Numbered from the stretch's first letter, positions 36,651-49,512 are shown. The stretch: DNA of 64,000 nt from Sinotaia quadrata (GCA_028829895.1 CM054182.1:36154879-36218878); one strand, 5' to 3'. Notes: a model not told the origin generated them from the letters alone. Made by a program: numbers and translations.

Positions 36651-37499
36651 GGTTGATCATCCCTTCTAAATGCTTAGGACCAAAAGTGTCTTGTTTTCTG
36701 AAATTTTTTATATCTGTTCATTACTGTAATTTATCATTGTCCACCTACAATACCATGTTTTGATTTAAAGAAATGTGTTTCACTTGTTTATTTTGTACCC
36801 TTTAGGTTTTACTTACAAACTAGTAGAATATTAAATTCAATTACAGGTGAATGTAATAAATAATTATGAAATAAGCTTTTGAGTGACCAGAGATGATGCA
36901 CAGTGCTGGCTGGCTTTTAAAAATATTTCTTGAGTCATCTGCCTCATCCATATTCCTTTTTGTTTAAATAGTCTGATTTTTTTATAAATGAATATTATTT
37001 CTTGTTCTGGAAAGAACCATAGACATTTTGAATAAGGGATAGTGTATGTTCATATATAATAGTGCGTAACTGCAAAAGTATCAATTTCAAAGTGCAGGAG
37101 ACCAAATAATAATTAATTTAGTGTCCACAATAAGTAGTTGAAAGAATTGGCAGGTCTGTTACTATGCCAGTACAAAAATTGAATGGCTGTAGGCTTAGAT
37201 TTTCTTTGATGATAAAAATGCAGAGTTTGAGGTAAACATGAGAAGTTAAATAGGGGTTGGAAATTTGTCATTTGTAGCTTGGGTGACTACTGCCTAACTT
37301 AATCAAAAATAAACTTTATTAGCACATGAATTATGGTAACTTTATCATTCTTTTCTTTTTTAAAGTTGTAAAATATATTCCTGAAAGATTGGTGTTTTAA
37401 GTTCTTATATATACTATAACTTGTGAATCTTGATATATCAGATTGTTGCATAAATTTCATTTAGTGTATGCATAACATTTAACTGTTCTATAATAAATA

Positions 37500-37700
37500 T
37501 GGTGGACCTCCACTTTTCAGTTGTTCTTAGCATACGATCAAATCACAGTCATATAATATACACTGTATGCTAAGAAATCACTTTACAATAGGCTTATAGT
37601 AGTGGTCACCACAAATGTATATTATTGGATTCACGTTACAGTGTATTCTGTGATATGATAGGGCCTCTGGAATGAATTAATACAAAGCAGGGGTCCACTA
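37500..37700. mobile_element. short Tc1/mariner-superfamily (Tigger-like) MITE
   Basis: The left end reads TGGTGGACCTCCACTTTTC after a TA. The right end, on the minus strand, reads TAGTGGACCCCTGCTTTGT and is followed by TA. The ends match at 13 of 19 positions, including GTGGACC. The 201-bp size, the lack of coding capacity and the flanking TA fit a non-autonomous element with TA target duplication. GTGGACCCC.GC is a wording I associate with Tigger-type ends. Confidence 0.6.
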
Positions 37701-38705
37701 TACATTTTGAGTTTCACATAATGCCATCTATTACAAATTTAAGCAAAATTTGTATTATAAACAGACCTTTGTGGTTGTCATGTGGGTTTTATGTTGAAGC
37801 TACATGTATGTATGTAGAAAAACTGGTACTACAGTTATATAGTCATTGCTGGCAACCAGATACTAATGTAGATGCAAATGGTTGCTGATAAATGTAATTC
37901 ACTTCAGTATACATAACCTCAAAAATAATTATTTACATTTAAGTCTGAACATCTCATATTTTAATAGATTTTTTTCTTCCTGTACAGTGTAAACAATGTG
38001 TTCACATATGATTGGTGGTGGACTGGTTACAATCTGTAATAGAATTTGGTGCAGTATTATGTGCATTATGGTGTCATTGGATCATTTAGATCTATGTTGT
38101 GTATACTGGTGATTTTGAATCTGGAAATGTCATATAAAGTCATGTTTAGATCTATTCATCTTCTCACTTTATAGTACACAGAATATTCATTTATACTTTG
38201 TTATAAATATTACTGAAAATAATTTGGTAGGAATGTTTTTGGTACTACTTAAGTGCAGTGATGACTTGCTCACTTATTCCCCTTTCTAGTTGTGTACATG
38301 TGCAAGTGTACAGACGTTTGATGGAGAGCTAAAAGTGTCTAGCTGCTGGCAGCCATATCGAGGGAATGTGGTGTGGTTGTTCAGCCATTCGAACTAAACT
38401 TTAAACTCTGTCCAAAGATAAAAACTTACATTTTTTTAAAAATTTGTTTATTTATTTTATTGTCATTGATGTTTGCATGTATGCCCCAGTAGTACTTTTG
38501 TGTTTCTAAGTTGTACATATAAAAGTTGGATAAAATATTTTGTATACTTTGTAATGCTTGTGAGATTGCCAGAGTAAAAATGGCAGTAATGTGTTTATAT
38601 ATGCCAGTCACAGAACTACAATTTGTCTTTCCTGCAGGCTCATAATTTGCTGCCAAGCTTTGTAGAAGCCAATTTAACATGTCTGCTTGAGAAAACGCAA
38701 AAAGA

Positions 38706-38711
38706 AATAAA
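38706..38711 (+). terminator. possible distal poly(A) signal
   Basis: AATAAA in AAAGAAATAAAGTTATTTTT is followed within 30 bases by TTATTGTTTTCTTTG, a good downstream element. If it is used with the exon at 30654, the 3'UTR would be about 8 kb. Confidence 0.3.
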
Positions 38712-40440
38712 GTTATTTTTCTGTCTTTATTGTTTTCTTTGAAAAGTTTGTATTTCTTTCTGATGTTTCAAGATTGTCCCATTCATACATAGATTTAATT
38801 ATACAATTTTAAATATTTTCTAATGTATGTAGAATTTGCATCAGTGTTTGAGTTTAACAAAATGACTGTTCTACAACTTATTGGCTTCATGATTTTTTTT
38901 CTTAATGACACCAGTTTTACATTTTGTTGATTTCATTAATTTTAAACATTAAATATGAAATTTTATAACTTTACATCTACATTATATATTGTGGGTATCC
39001 AAACTTTTTGACTTGAACTATACATTTTAAAATTTGTTTCCTCAAACCTTTCTATCTCTCCTTCCATTATCGAAAAATTTAACTCTTTTGAGTTGAAGTG
39101 GCTAATTATTGTGACATTGGTGGAGTGACTGGAGCTAGCATTAGTCCACTACTTACACGAATGGAGTCTCTATGACTACAAGAAGCAAAATTTGCAAGAT
39201 TAAGCTGACATAACATTGACAACTAATAGCATTTAAGCACACAATTGTGGTTCCTTTCATGTAGAATTCTCAGTGAAATTAATCAATGGTATATTATTGT
39301 TCTTGATGAATTTGTACGTTCATTCATTTTTTATGCTGAGGTTGCAATCACTTAAGGGCACAATACTTGCTAGATCCAAATTCAAGTCAGATGGACTACT
39401 TAAAATGTTAGCATTGTTTTCTTAAAACCCTTATATATTAACTCCACAATTAACAACAATTGAATATGCCTCATAAAAATATATGTACCTATTGAAAAGT
39501 TGAAAGAAACCAGCTATTCTAATCATGTAATCTTCAAAAAATTCTAAATATAAAGTTCTGACTTCGCATGCATGATGTCAAGTGAGAACAGCTGAGTGGA
39601 TCCTTTGTTTACATGTCATTTCTTTAGAGAGGTTTTCATCTTTCTGTATATATATTTTTCAACAAAAAAAGGCAGTGCTCCATCGATAAATAAATAAATA
39701 TCTTCTTTTAAATCAAGCTAATGGCCTAATGACCAGTCTTCAAAATTACATTCTTTATATGAAAAAAAAAACCTAGAAAAACAAACATTACATTTATAAT
39801 GATTGATGTAAGGTGAATGTGATCAAGAAGCTATATCTGGATACACATATAGTTAATGGGTCCAGTAATTGATATGCCAGGATACTTTTAACATTTCATC
39901 TAAAGGATCAGTTCTGTTTGCATCAACTTAAAAATAAATATACACACAAATAAAATGCCCCTTTATATATAATTTAAACTGGATTATAATCATATAATCC
40001 ATATCTTTATCATATATTAGTTTTGGTTATTCATTTCACTCATTGTTATTAGAAGCAATAAATAATTCCAGTGTTTTAACATTGTTTTTGTTTATAATCA
40101 TGGGGCAATTTTTAAATGCTTCACTTGAATATTAAATTATTTACCAGAAACCCATTTGAGATGAGCACTGGCAAATTCCACAACTGAACAATGAATATAG
40201 TATGATAGGTGTCACATTTACTTTTCTCATCTCTTATATATGTTTAGATTACTTCATTTATGTGCTCAGTCAATAATTATGATTAATTTTTAATTTCATT
40301 TCTGTGTTACATTTTTCTGGTATTGCTAGATTATTATGAAAAACAACAAAATATTCTGTGCTAAATGCATGTTTAATCAAGCCAAGGAAGAACTGATCAG
40401 TTTACACTCAATTGATCTGTGACAGTATTAATAATCATAA

Positions 40441-43300
40441 TCTATATTGGTCACATAACTGAAACATTGTTTTGACGTCTGCGTAGAGTTTGTTTTCGTT
40501 GCTGAAGGAATTTTCTACAGGATTTGTGTATTCATTTCCTTTTCGGCCTGTACTTAAGCTGACTGCGTTTCAGTGGACCTCAGTGTATTTACATGATGGA
40601 AGGGGGTGATTTTGAAGAGCCGTGTGCAGTATTATAGTGCTAACAAGAGCTTGCATAACTTTTTCGAGGTCTCATTCATCTCCTGTGTGCTTGTGAAAAG
40701 GGATCCAGAATAAACTGTTGAACCGTTGTTGCTTGCTTGTTTTTAGCTCATAGTCACGTGGTGACTTTGAATATGTGTATCGGCGATTAGACTAGGATCG
40801 GTTTGCAGGTGTTTTTTGACACGCGTGTTTTGCTGACTTGTGAAGTCTAATTATTATATTTATTTATTTTCGCACTCGTATTGAAAGACGAGTAGCAAGA
40901 AGATGAAAATTGACGTTTTAAGGATAGTGGGAACTAAACTATTTTGTCATAAATAATAATGGCAAGATAGCGTGCGATTATATGCAGGTAAATAGGAGTT
41001 TACAAGGTGTATAAGGTTAAGAGAAAGTACGCTATATCGCACGAAAAAATAGTTGACGAAATTACGAGGGAGTTCCTAGAGCCGCAGTTTTTCCAGACTA
41101 TAAGAAAAACTTCCACGCCTCACCGATCTGTACACACCCCTCACCCAGCGCGGAAGCGTCCCCTACATGCAATCAATCACCGATCTGTTTGTCAAGTTCT
41201 TGACTAAGCAGACTGCCGAGTTAAGTGCTTCGTACGGTTAATCATTGGAACTCACGAAGAAGAAACCTTTTAGGGATGGTAAACTTGGTTGTTGTTTTTT
41301 TAAGTGTGCAATTATCATGGCAGGAGGCCTTTGGTGAAAAATTAGCAACTGCTTCTTTGTCTTACCAAACAGTCTCTAGAAGAGTGCACTGTATGTGAGA
41401 GCAAATAAACAATAAGGTTGGAGAGAGAGTAGAAAAATGCAGTTACTTTTCGCTGTGTTTGGACGAAACTATAGGTTTTCTTATCACGATGGTCCGCAGT
41501 TTGGCGAGACGACGAGTTACAAGTCAAATCTGGGTTTTAAAGGCACTGTCAAGTAATAACCCGAACATGCTAAAATAGCTGATCAACTGAAAAGAATAAA
41601 TATTTGTGACAACTGTTACCAGCATTTTACATTTTATTACTTTGACCTGTCAGTTACTCTTGAAATTGCAAGCGTTGCAGCTGACCCGGTTGAGACGGAT
41701 GGACCTATCTGGAATTAGTTGGCTGTTATTTTGAAGAAATTATTTCTTCTTTGCGTGTAGTCCGCATCACAACGTTTTCGGTAGAATTTGCAAATCCGCA
41801 AGTGAAAGAATTCCCTACTATATTTTATTAGTTATTGAAGAATAAAGTATCTTTTATTAGCTAATGGTGAGTTACCTGTGCTAATAACATCTGATCCATA
41901 GTATTTATCATAATTTATATCTCTTAGGTAGTGTTATATGTTTACTTGATCGAGTTTAGGGAGGAAATATATAGAACTCTAAAACAAAACACACACAAAA
42001 TAACTTGTGTGACTTGTTTCACACTAAAGATACATCCGTTGTGGCTTGTTTCACACTAAAAATAGACTACTTGTGCATCTTGTTTCACACAAAAAATGCA
42101 AACTAGATTAACAGTAATACTGTGTATAGGGATATTAAAACATGGAGCAGTCGAGCTAAATGCATACAAATTTAAATTAATGCTGCCTTAAATCACAGTG
42201 ATATACATTCAACAAATGTCACTTAAACATGAAGAATTTAAGGGGGGAAAGTGGATGAAGTGAGATGCAAATTCTTACCAATAACCAGCATCAATCAAGC
42301 ACAGCGTTCAATAGGCTTGTCTTGGACATGTTAACTCTTTCTCGTTACTCAAATGGCACACAGACAAATGATGGCAGTTGGAATAGATGTTTCAGAAATG
42401 AAAAAAATAAATTTTCTGACTTTTGTAAAGGTAACTCCCTGTGTTGTTAGCATTAAATATTCCCCAACCAGCCAGGCATGTACACACACACACATACTGT
42501 ACTCATCATAACAAGCAAGCTGATTTGTATTGATGATATATTAATTTCATTGCTTTGTATTAACAGATAATCAAATAGTCCCTATACATAATTATTAAAG
42601 TTTGTCCAACCTTGAAAACAACACAAAACAAATAACTGACTATCAAGATTCTGAACTGTCTTGAGCTGTACAAAAAGCACGAGAAAACAGTGACGTCATA
42701 GTCATGCTTGTGTGCCCTTTTTTTTTCTTTCTCCGCTTTAGGCATTATTAAACTTTTGCCTAACTTGGGATACACAGGCTGTTTGTTCCTGAAACTCATT
42801 GAGTTGTATTGACTCATGCTCCAAGTATTCACGTGACCAAGGTTGTGGCAGGTTGCACCTGTCAAATGGCAAGAGGATTTTATAAAATCTGCGAGATTGT
42901 GTTTGACGTTACTGTAATAGAAACACAACTTACAACTGCTCTCTCTCTCATTGGCACACTTCGTCTTTGTGTGTCCGTCAATGCAGAATAGAGGAAAAGG
43001 TTTTCTTTTCTTTTGTTCTTTTGTTAGTTAGCAGTGGGTGATGAAAAAAAAAGCTCTGGTATTAGGTGCTAGACATTTATTGGAGTTCGAGACCTCCAAA
43101 GGACTGTCTTTAATGTTCGATGACAGGTATACAGGTAATTTACATTCATTCTGTCATGTTTTCGTAGATTTGTAGCGACCCGTCTGCGGTTGTCTATCAT
43201 TGGTGGCAGGCGTTTGCCTTTTTGAACCCGGTTAGGCGAACCTCTGCATGCCCTGAGAGTTGTCAGCCTTCTCACAAGACAAAAGCAATATAAAATAAGT
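40441..43300. other. non-coding region of changed composition
   Basis: From about 40.44 kb the sequence becomes visibly less AT-rich and contains more CG dinucleotides (for example TTGACGTCTGCG, GACACGCGTG and CGATAGCGTGCG-like words around 40.8-41.2 kb). Open frames are short and show no recognised homology. A repeated CTTGTTTCACAC word occurs three times at 42004-42098. I cannot tell whether this is a promoter region of an off-window gene or a change of repeat landscape. Confidence 0.45.
42004..42098 (+). repeat. three-copy repeat of CTTGTTTCACAC(T)AAA
   Basis: CTTGTTTCACACTAAA occurs twice and CTTGTTTCACACAAAA once, spaced about 37 bases apart. Confidence 0.8.
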
Positions 43301-43314
43301 TTGGTCTAAAACTA

Positions 43315-43347
<33 letters not shown>
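43315..43347. repeat. (AC)n microsatellite
   Basis: About 16 AC units. Confidence 0.97.
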
Positions 43348-43349
<2 letters not shown>

Positions 43350-43514
43350 TTGATATGGGCAGGATTTGAACTTATACCAGTGGGTCGGCCAACATTTTGG
43401 CTGTAAGGATGATTCTGACCCTCTGCAGTCGATCATCGCATCAGTAGTCAACTGCGACATTTTCTGAGAAGCATCCTTTGCTATGCTCGGCCGCTGTGAT
43501 GTGCCCTCAGCACT

Positions 43515-43690
43515 GGTGCGTCTTCCGGTTTGCAGTGTCACAAGATCCTTATTTGGCGCGTTTTTCGGTTTGCAGCGTCATAAGATCCTTATCAGCTTTG
43601 GCGCGTTTTTCGGTTTGCAGCGTCGCAAGACGGCTACCATCGGCATTGGCGGGTCTTTCGGCTTGCAGCGCCACAAGACCGCTCTGTGTT
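43515..43690 (+). repeat. GC-rich 40-48 bp tandem repeat, four copies
   Basis: CGGTTTGCAG (CGGCTTGCAG in the last copy) begins at 43526, 43566, 43611 and 43659. It is followed by (C/T)G(T/C)C..AAGA and preceded by GGCGCGTTTTT in the middle copies. Both strands stay open for some distance because the repeat lacks stops, which explains the 70- and 100-codon frames. It is markedly more GC-rich than its surroundings. Confidence 0.85.
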
Positions 43691-45749
43691 TATAACAAGG
43701 GCGAATCAATGGCTGGTGCCTGGCGACTTCGGCCCCCGCCCCCACCGACGGAGGGCGGGTTGAGGGTGTGCGCCAAATAGGTGCGACCTGTTTCCGCCAG
43801 CCCTCCTGCCCTCCACCTCAGACGCACTGCGAGGTTGTGGGGATCCCCCAGAAGCAGAATAAGACCGAGCACATCGTGAAGATGAAAGGTCTATTGCAGA
43901 TTCTGGGGGTGAATGTGAGAGGAACAGCAGCAGCAACAACAACATGGTTGGTGCCATCTCAATACCGCTGTGCCTTGGGAAGACTACCATTATCGAAGAC
44001 TGTTGTAGTGTACCACCATGGTAGTGAAAAACCACTGCCAAAACACACAATATATGAAAAACCTTTATTTATAGTTTAGCTACCACCGTAGTAGGAACAT
44101 TAAAATAATGATAGTTTTTGAATACTTTGAAAGTGTAGCAGAGTAAATTTGCCTAATCCTGTTTCTAAACTTAATTGTTGAGTTCCCTTCCTCCCTCTCC
44201 AGAGCGTGCGCGGGGCCTTAGGACGTTCTCGGCCCTGACTGGCAATGGAGGGTCTTGTTTCCTTTCACTATATTCTGGAGTCCCAGAGTACCATGTAGAT
44301 CGCTAAGTTTTTATTTATTTTCTATTTTTAATGATACAAAACATTAGCTCTGGCATTGTGCGTGATCTGTATTTTAACTTTTTAAAAAACTTAAAATGTA
44401 GTTTTCAATCAAATACTGTGTAGCTGGATAACTTGTGGTGTAATTGAGAATGGCTTTAAGATCAATTAAGACCGGTCAGTATTTTTTACGTTTCACATTG
44501 ACAATCTCTGTGCATGAGTTAGTTCCCTTTTCTTTTAGCGAGGGGAAACTGAAAAACAATGCAAACAATAGCCACAGCAATTTTCAATTCTGACTTTGAA
44601 AACAATATATTTTTGACTTTCTTTTCACAATTTTAGTGACACTGAAAAAAATTTAGGCCTACTACAAATACTGGCTCTTGTAAACACACACACACATTAA
44701 CATTGAATCCAGTCATCATCAAATGAATTATTTTTATCATTCATATTTAGAACTCGGCACAGAGTGGGTCACGCTTGGGACGATCGTCCGTGAGAGCCGA
44801 TTTCGAGACAAGGGGCAGACTATACAATCACAAGGCAGCTCCGCATTGACTGTCTTTTGACACCCTTGTCATGTTGACATGTTTTGCTGACTGCGGGCCA
44901 TCCATCGATTGCTGAGCTTGCTTTGCAGGGCTTGCAGTGAAGAGTTTTGTGATGATGATGATTTTTTTTTTTGTTGTCGTTTCTTTCCCGTACATAATGG
45001 TTGTGTACTGAAGACCCAACAGCTCCGTACACAACTGTCGTGTAATAACAAGGGAGTCTATATACGACTATACGTGATATCGAAGGACACAAGAGTTGAC
45101 TGATATTTCTGGGCTGATTTCTGCGTGAACAGAGACGGACCGTGGTCAGTCGCGCTAAATATCTGGAGAATTACTACAACTTGACCTACTAAATCAACCA
45201 AGATTGTATAATCCCAGAGATCACCAGGGCCCTCACACAAGAGTGGAACTAACAGGGAGAGAAGAAAACGCAAGATCTAAACCCAAGGTCGTTCTCACAG
45301 TTTAACAGTAGATTGAAGACTGCAAATCTAAAAGATGAATGAAACTTTGGCGGCAACCCCTCGTACCGTCACAACGTCACAGACGAGATTTCTGGATCCT
45401 GTTCATCTTCAGATCAAATCCATGAAATCTATCAAACTCAGCTAACATTTCCCTTTGTAGCTGGCATAATTACTCAAATAAATATTGGGTAAGTGGGCAA
45501 CAGCACGGTGAAAACATCTCTCACAATAGCATTACTTCATCAATAAAAGTTTGCATATATGGTAACCATAATTCCAAAGAATTTCCATCGTGATAAATCA
45601 TTTATAAAACATGGCAGTAATTGTTTCAAGAATCCAAATGTTCAACAGTTTATCTTTATTAGGTTCACTAAATAGTTTCCCATAACCACTCAATTTCATA
45701 TATCAAATACATCACTTGATAATTTAGTTGAACTTAGTTCAAGTAGATC
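43691..45749. other. mixed-composition non-coding region
   Basis: The part at 43700-43900 is GC-rich (GGCCCCCGCCCCCACCGACG and CCCTCCTGCCCTCCACC). The minus-strand frame at 43690-43872 reads like a repeat-derived peptide (LRWRAGGLAETGRTYLAHTL), which may be the same repeat family as the array before it. The rest, up to the minisatellite at 45.75 kb, shows no recognised gene. Confidence 0.45.
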
Positions 45750-46430
45750 TTGTAATGAATAAAGAAAATGACATTTCACAACACTATGATTTCATCTATA
45801 TTTACAATGAATAAAGAAAATGACATTTCACAACACTATAATTTCATCTATATTTACAATGAATAAAGAAAATGACATTTCACAACACTATAATTTCATC
45901 TATATTTACAATGAATAAAGAAAATGACATTTCACAACGCTATGATTTCATCTATATTTACAATGAATAAAGAAAATGACATTTCACAACGCTATGATTT
46001 CATCTATATTTACAATGAATAAAGAAAATGACATTTCACAACGCTATAATTTCATCTATATTTACAATGAATAAAGAAAATGACATTTCACAACACTATG
46101 ATTTCATCTATATTTACAATGAATAAAGAAAATGACATTTCACAACACTATGATTTCATCTATATTTACAATGAATAAAGAAAATGACATTTCACAACAC
46201 TATGATTTCATCTATATTTACAATGAATAAAGAAAATGACATTTCACAACACTATGATGACATTTCACAACACTATAATTTCATCTATATTTACAATGAA
46301 TAAAGAAAATGACATTTCACAACACTATGATTTCATCTATATTTACAATGAATAAAGAAAATGACTTTCACAACACTATGATGACATTTCACAACACTAT
46401 AATTTCATCTATATTTACAATGAAAACCCA
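45750..46430 (+). repeat. 52-bp minisatellite, about 13 copies
   Basis: The unit starts ATGAATAAAGAAAATGACAT and includes TTCACAACACTAT(G/A)ATTTCATC and TATATTTACA. Starts fall at 45755, 45807, 45859, 45911 and onward every 52 bases to 46223. Two 20-21 bp insertions duplicating TGACATTTCACAACACTATG precede the units near 46296 and 46420. Copies are nearly identical, differing at a G/A site and a CACT/CGCT site, which implies recent expansion. Each unit carries an AATAAA hexamer. Confidence 0.97.
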
Positions 46431-48094
46431 ATGCTTATGCACTCATTACCTCTATGAAAAGAAATATATACTAGCGTTTATACAAACAAATAATCACCAA
46501 TGAAAAATAATAAAATCTCTAACATTCTAATCAATACCTATTTCAGTTATTCAATTGTAGTCAACATAAATATACTGACTAATCCCTATGTCTCACTGTG
46601 TCCTTATTCTTGCATTCACAGATCGACCGCTCATGATGGCGTGGTATAGCTTGAATGAAGTGTTTTAAGGGGTAAATTCCTATCTGGAATTCATCTACAG
46701 TTTTGCCAATGTCAAGGGTGCAACTCAAATGCCAATATATAGTTATGGAATGTCTGTTAACTTCACCAGTACCTCTACATATCAATCCCCCATCCTCAGG
46801 ATCCCACATTAGACTAAGAGTCCATTTTAAGCTTAACATACTTTCCTCTTGCTGCGTGCAAGGAAAATAGCACTCAATACAGTTGACTACACAACTAACC
46901 GAATAATAGTTCACACTGATGGTCAGCAACAAATTATATGCTACACATTATTAATAGCAATTTAAGAAAAATGAACTAGAATGTGTAATGTTTTTAAATA
47001 AAGCAAGGGGCATAATTTGCTTTCAAAGGATGTAATCCATACACTCATCAGTACGTATAGAGTAATACACTTTAGGTGAGCGCTGCCACTCTTATGCAAC
47101 CTGGCCAGTCCATGTGGGTCAGGTTGTAATAGATCACTGAATATTTAGTTGACTGACCACATGACCAACTAAACCTGTCTGTGTGTGTGCCAGAAGTCAC
47201 CGGAAAAAGCAGAGCCATTTCTGCTGTCAAAGAAGCCAGACATATTGTGACACTTTCTCTGATAGCACTGATAAAAAGGCTTGCCGAAAGAGGTCTTGCA
47301 TGTTGAGCTTATGATTTAGTCTTGTAACACAATCCATATTTATAATATATTTATTTATGTAATCTTTTCTATTCTTTCTTTCATTCATTGTATGTACCTT
47401 TTTATTCAGTTGTATGTACCTTTTTATTCAGGTATGAAAGGCACATGTCCTGTGCATTAAGCACTTCTTTTAGTTTCAACTGAAACTCAGAAAAAGGGAT
47501 AAATTCTTTTGAATATCCTTGTGCCATTTATGCGCCACATCAGGCAGTGAGAGGAACAGACCATAGCCACCCCTAGTTCTTCACGGATTAAAATCCAGTG
47601 CCAGCATTGAGCTTCAACTCTTGACAAAGCCGATGCCAGAAATCTGCCCAGGCCTGTCATGGTGTCTCCAAAAAACCTGCCTGGCAAGTCCAAAGAAATC
47701 TGTGTCTTCTCTCTAGCAGTGTGTACACTATACTAAATATTCAATGGGCACTCGTGTCATGTTGATTTTACAGTTTCAGCAGCCACTGCGTTTTCTTTTA
47801 AATAAATTTTTTTAAAAATCTTTTACTGTTTACTGTTTAAACAGTACTAGTGTTTGTGTTCATTTTTAATCATTAGTACCGATTTTATATGTCAGGGAGG
47901 ATTTGGGGTTCATTAGCTACTTATTAATTAATAATTCATTATCCAAATACTATTTATTACTTACTAATACAACGTAACACCTGACAAATATTGAAGTGTG
48001 ATGAGGCGTGAAGTCTGCCACTTCAGGGTTTTAATGTTAATTTAATTTTATTCTATTCTATCCATTTTTAACCCCTCACGCCACACACAGGACG
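46431..48094. other. spacer between minisatellites
   Basis: No gene is recognised. A 22-bp direct repeat (TGTATGTACCTTTTTATTCA) lies at 47389-47431. The minus-strand open frame at 46579-46932 is discussed separately as a possible exon or pseudogene. Confidence 0.5.
46579..46838 (-). other. unassigned minus-strand open frame, possible exon or pseudogene
   Basis: On the minus strand an acceptor-like TTTTCCTTGCACGCAG precedes an open stretch of about 86 codons that ends in TAG. It includes WDPEDGGLICRGTGEVN and SITIYWHLSCTLDIGKT. The residue content (Trp, Cys, His, Gly) looks more protein-like than other frames nearby. I recognise no family, and the reading frame also extends upstream of the acceptor. 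Chance is not excluded. Confidence 0.2.
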
Positions 48095-48605
48095 AAAACA
48101 GATTGGCTCAATGGCGTAAAGGATTGGGTTAACCACTAAATACGACTTTAAAAGAGAGCTATATTGGAGTGATGATGTAAATAGCAGGTTACCCACTGTA
48201 TACGACATGAATACAGACATATATTGGCGCAATGGCGTAAAGATCGGGTTATCAACTGTATACGACATTAATAGAGACATTTATTGGCGCAATGGCGTAA
48301 AAGATCGGGTTATCCTCTGAATACCAGGTTAATGGAGATACATTTTGGCACGATGACGCAAAGGAGCAGACTATCCACTGCGTACCACGCTACCAGAGAC
48401 ATACATTGGCGCCATAACGTAAAGGAGCAGACTATCCACTGCGTACCACGCTACCAGAGACATACATTGGCGCCATGACGTAAAGGAGCAGACTATCCAC
48501 TGCGTACCACGCTAAGAGAGACATATATTGGCGTTATGACATAAAGGAGCAGGTCAGCCACCACATACGACATTAATGGAGGCACGCATTGGCGCAATGG
48601 TGCTG
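48095..48605 (+). repeat. 60-62 bp minisatellite, about 8 copies
   Basis: The unit contains ATTGGCGCAATGGCGTAAAG, then a variable (C/G)AG(A/G)..ATCCACTG, (C/T)GTA(C/T)GAC or CGTACCACGCTA, and AGAGACATA. The last few copies (48360-48540) are nearly identical while the first ones are diverged, as in arrays that grow at one end. Confidence 0.93.
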
Positions 48606-48671
48606 TTCCACTTGTTAATGTAGTGGGTGGAATAGTAATGGTTATGATTGCAAACCAGTTGTGTGGTAAAT

Positions 48672-48835
48672 TTCTTATGGTAATCCGGTGGTTTAAGCAC
48701 TAGTGTATGAAAACTTATGGTAATCCGGTTGTTTAGCACTAGTGTATGAAAACTTATGGTAATCTGGTGGTTTAGCACTAGTGTATGAAAACTTATGGTA
48801 ATCCGGTCGTTTAGCACTAGTGTATGAAAACTTAT
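48672..48835 (+). repeat. 39-40 bp minisatellite, four copies
   Basis: The unit is CTTATGGTAATCCGGT(T/G)GTT followed by TAGCACTAGTGTATGAAAA, with point changes only. The long minus-strand frames here with repeated YHKFSYTSAK are repeat artefacts. Confidence 0.95.
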
Positions 48836-49079
48836 TTCGCTGCAGAGCGCACATGTGAGCGTAGGCTGTTAAAACAATCTCCACTACTGTCTTCTACCCG
48901 ACCTTGATATCCACCTCACACTTAGCATAATGAGCAACTTTCATGAATGCAAAGAGTAATATTTTGTACGGTCAGATGGGTGGGATGGGAACAACTCCGA
49001 CCTGCCCACATCAGTACGGTATCAGCTAGTGGTCTTTTCAAAGCAACATTGAACTTGAACGCAGGCACTGACGGCGACA

Positions 49080-49512
49080 GTTAGAAGTCGGCTTCTGTGT
49101 CATAGTACGACATTTAGAAGTCAGCTTCTGTGTCATAGTACGACATTTAGAAGTCAGCTTCTGTGTCATAGTACGACATTTAGAAGTCAGCTTCTGTGTC
49201 ATAGTACGACATTTAGAAGTGAGTGTGTGTCATAGTACGGCATTTAGAAGTCAGTTTCTGTGTCATAGTACGACATTTAGAAGTCATCGTCTGTGTCATA
49301 GTACGATAATTAGAAGTCAGCGTCTATGTCATAGTACGACATTTAGAAATCAGCGTCTGTCATAATACGACGTTTAGAAGTCAGCGTCTGTGTCATAGTA
49401 CGACATTTAGAAGTCAGCGTCTGTGTCATAGTACGACTTTTAGAAGTCAGCGTCTGTATCATAGTACGCAAGTATTGAAGGTGACAAGGGTCAGCGTTTG
49501 TGTCATAGTTAT
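49080..49512 (+). repeat. 33-bp minisatellite, about 13 copies
   Basis: The unit is TTAGAAGTCAGCTTCTGTGT followed by CATAGTACGACAT. The CTTCTG to CGTCTG change divides an upstream from a downstream block. Single-base deletions occur in several copies. Confidence 0.96.

Larger units (their letters stand above)
30852..40440. other. AT-rich non-coding region downstream of the gene
   Basis: Nearly 10 kb of AT-rich sequence without recognisable coding sequence. It could be partly an extended 3'UTR of the upstream gene, because a well-formed AATAAA with a following T/GT-rich tract lies at 38706. Recognisable items are listed separately: an inverted repeat at 31230, microsatellites at 35801 and 36586, and a MITE at 37500. 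Confidence 0.55.

Noticed and set aside
43355..43440. tRNA gene or tRNA-derived SINE on the minus strand
   Set aside because: GGATTTGAAC resembles a reversed B box, but no matching A box at the right spacing and no cloverleaf could be drawn by eye.
48554..48884. Minus-strand frames with repeated YHKFSYTSA or TISFHTLVL peptides
   Set aside because: They arise from the 39-40 bp minisatellite and are present in more than one frame.
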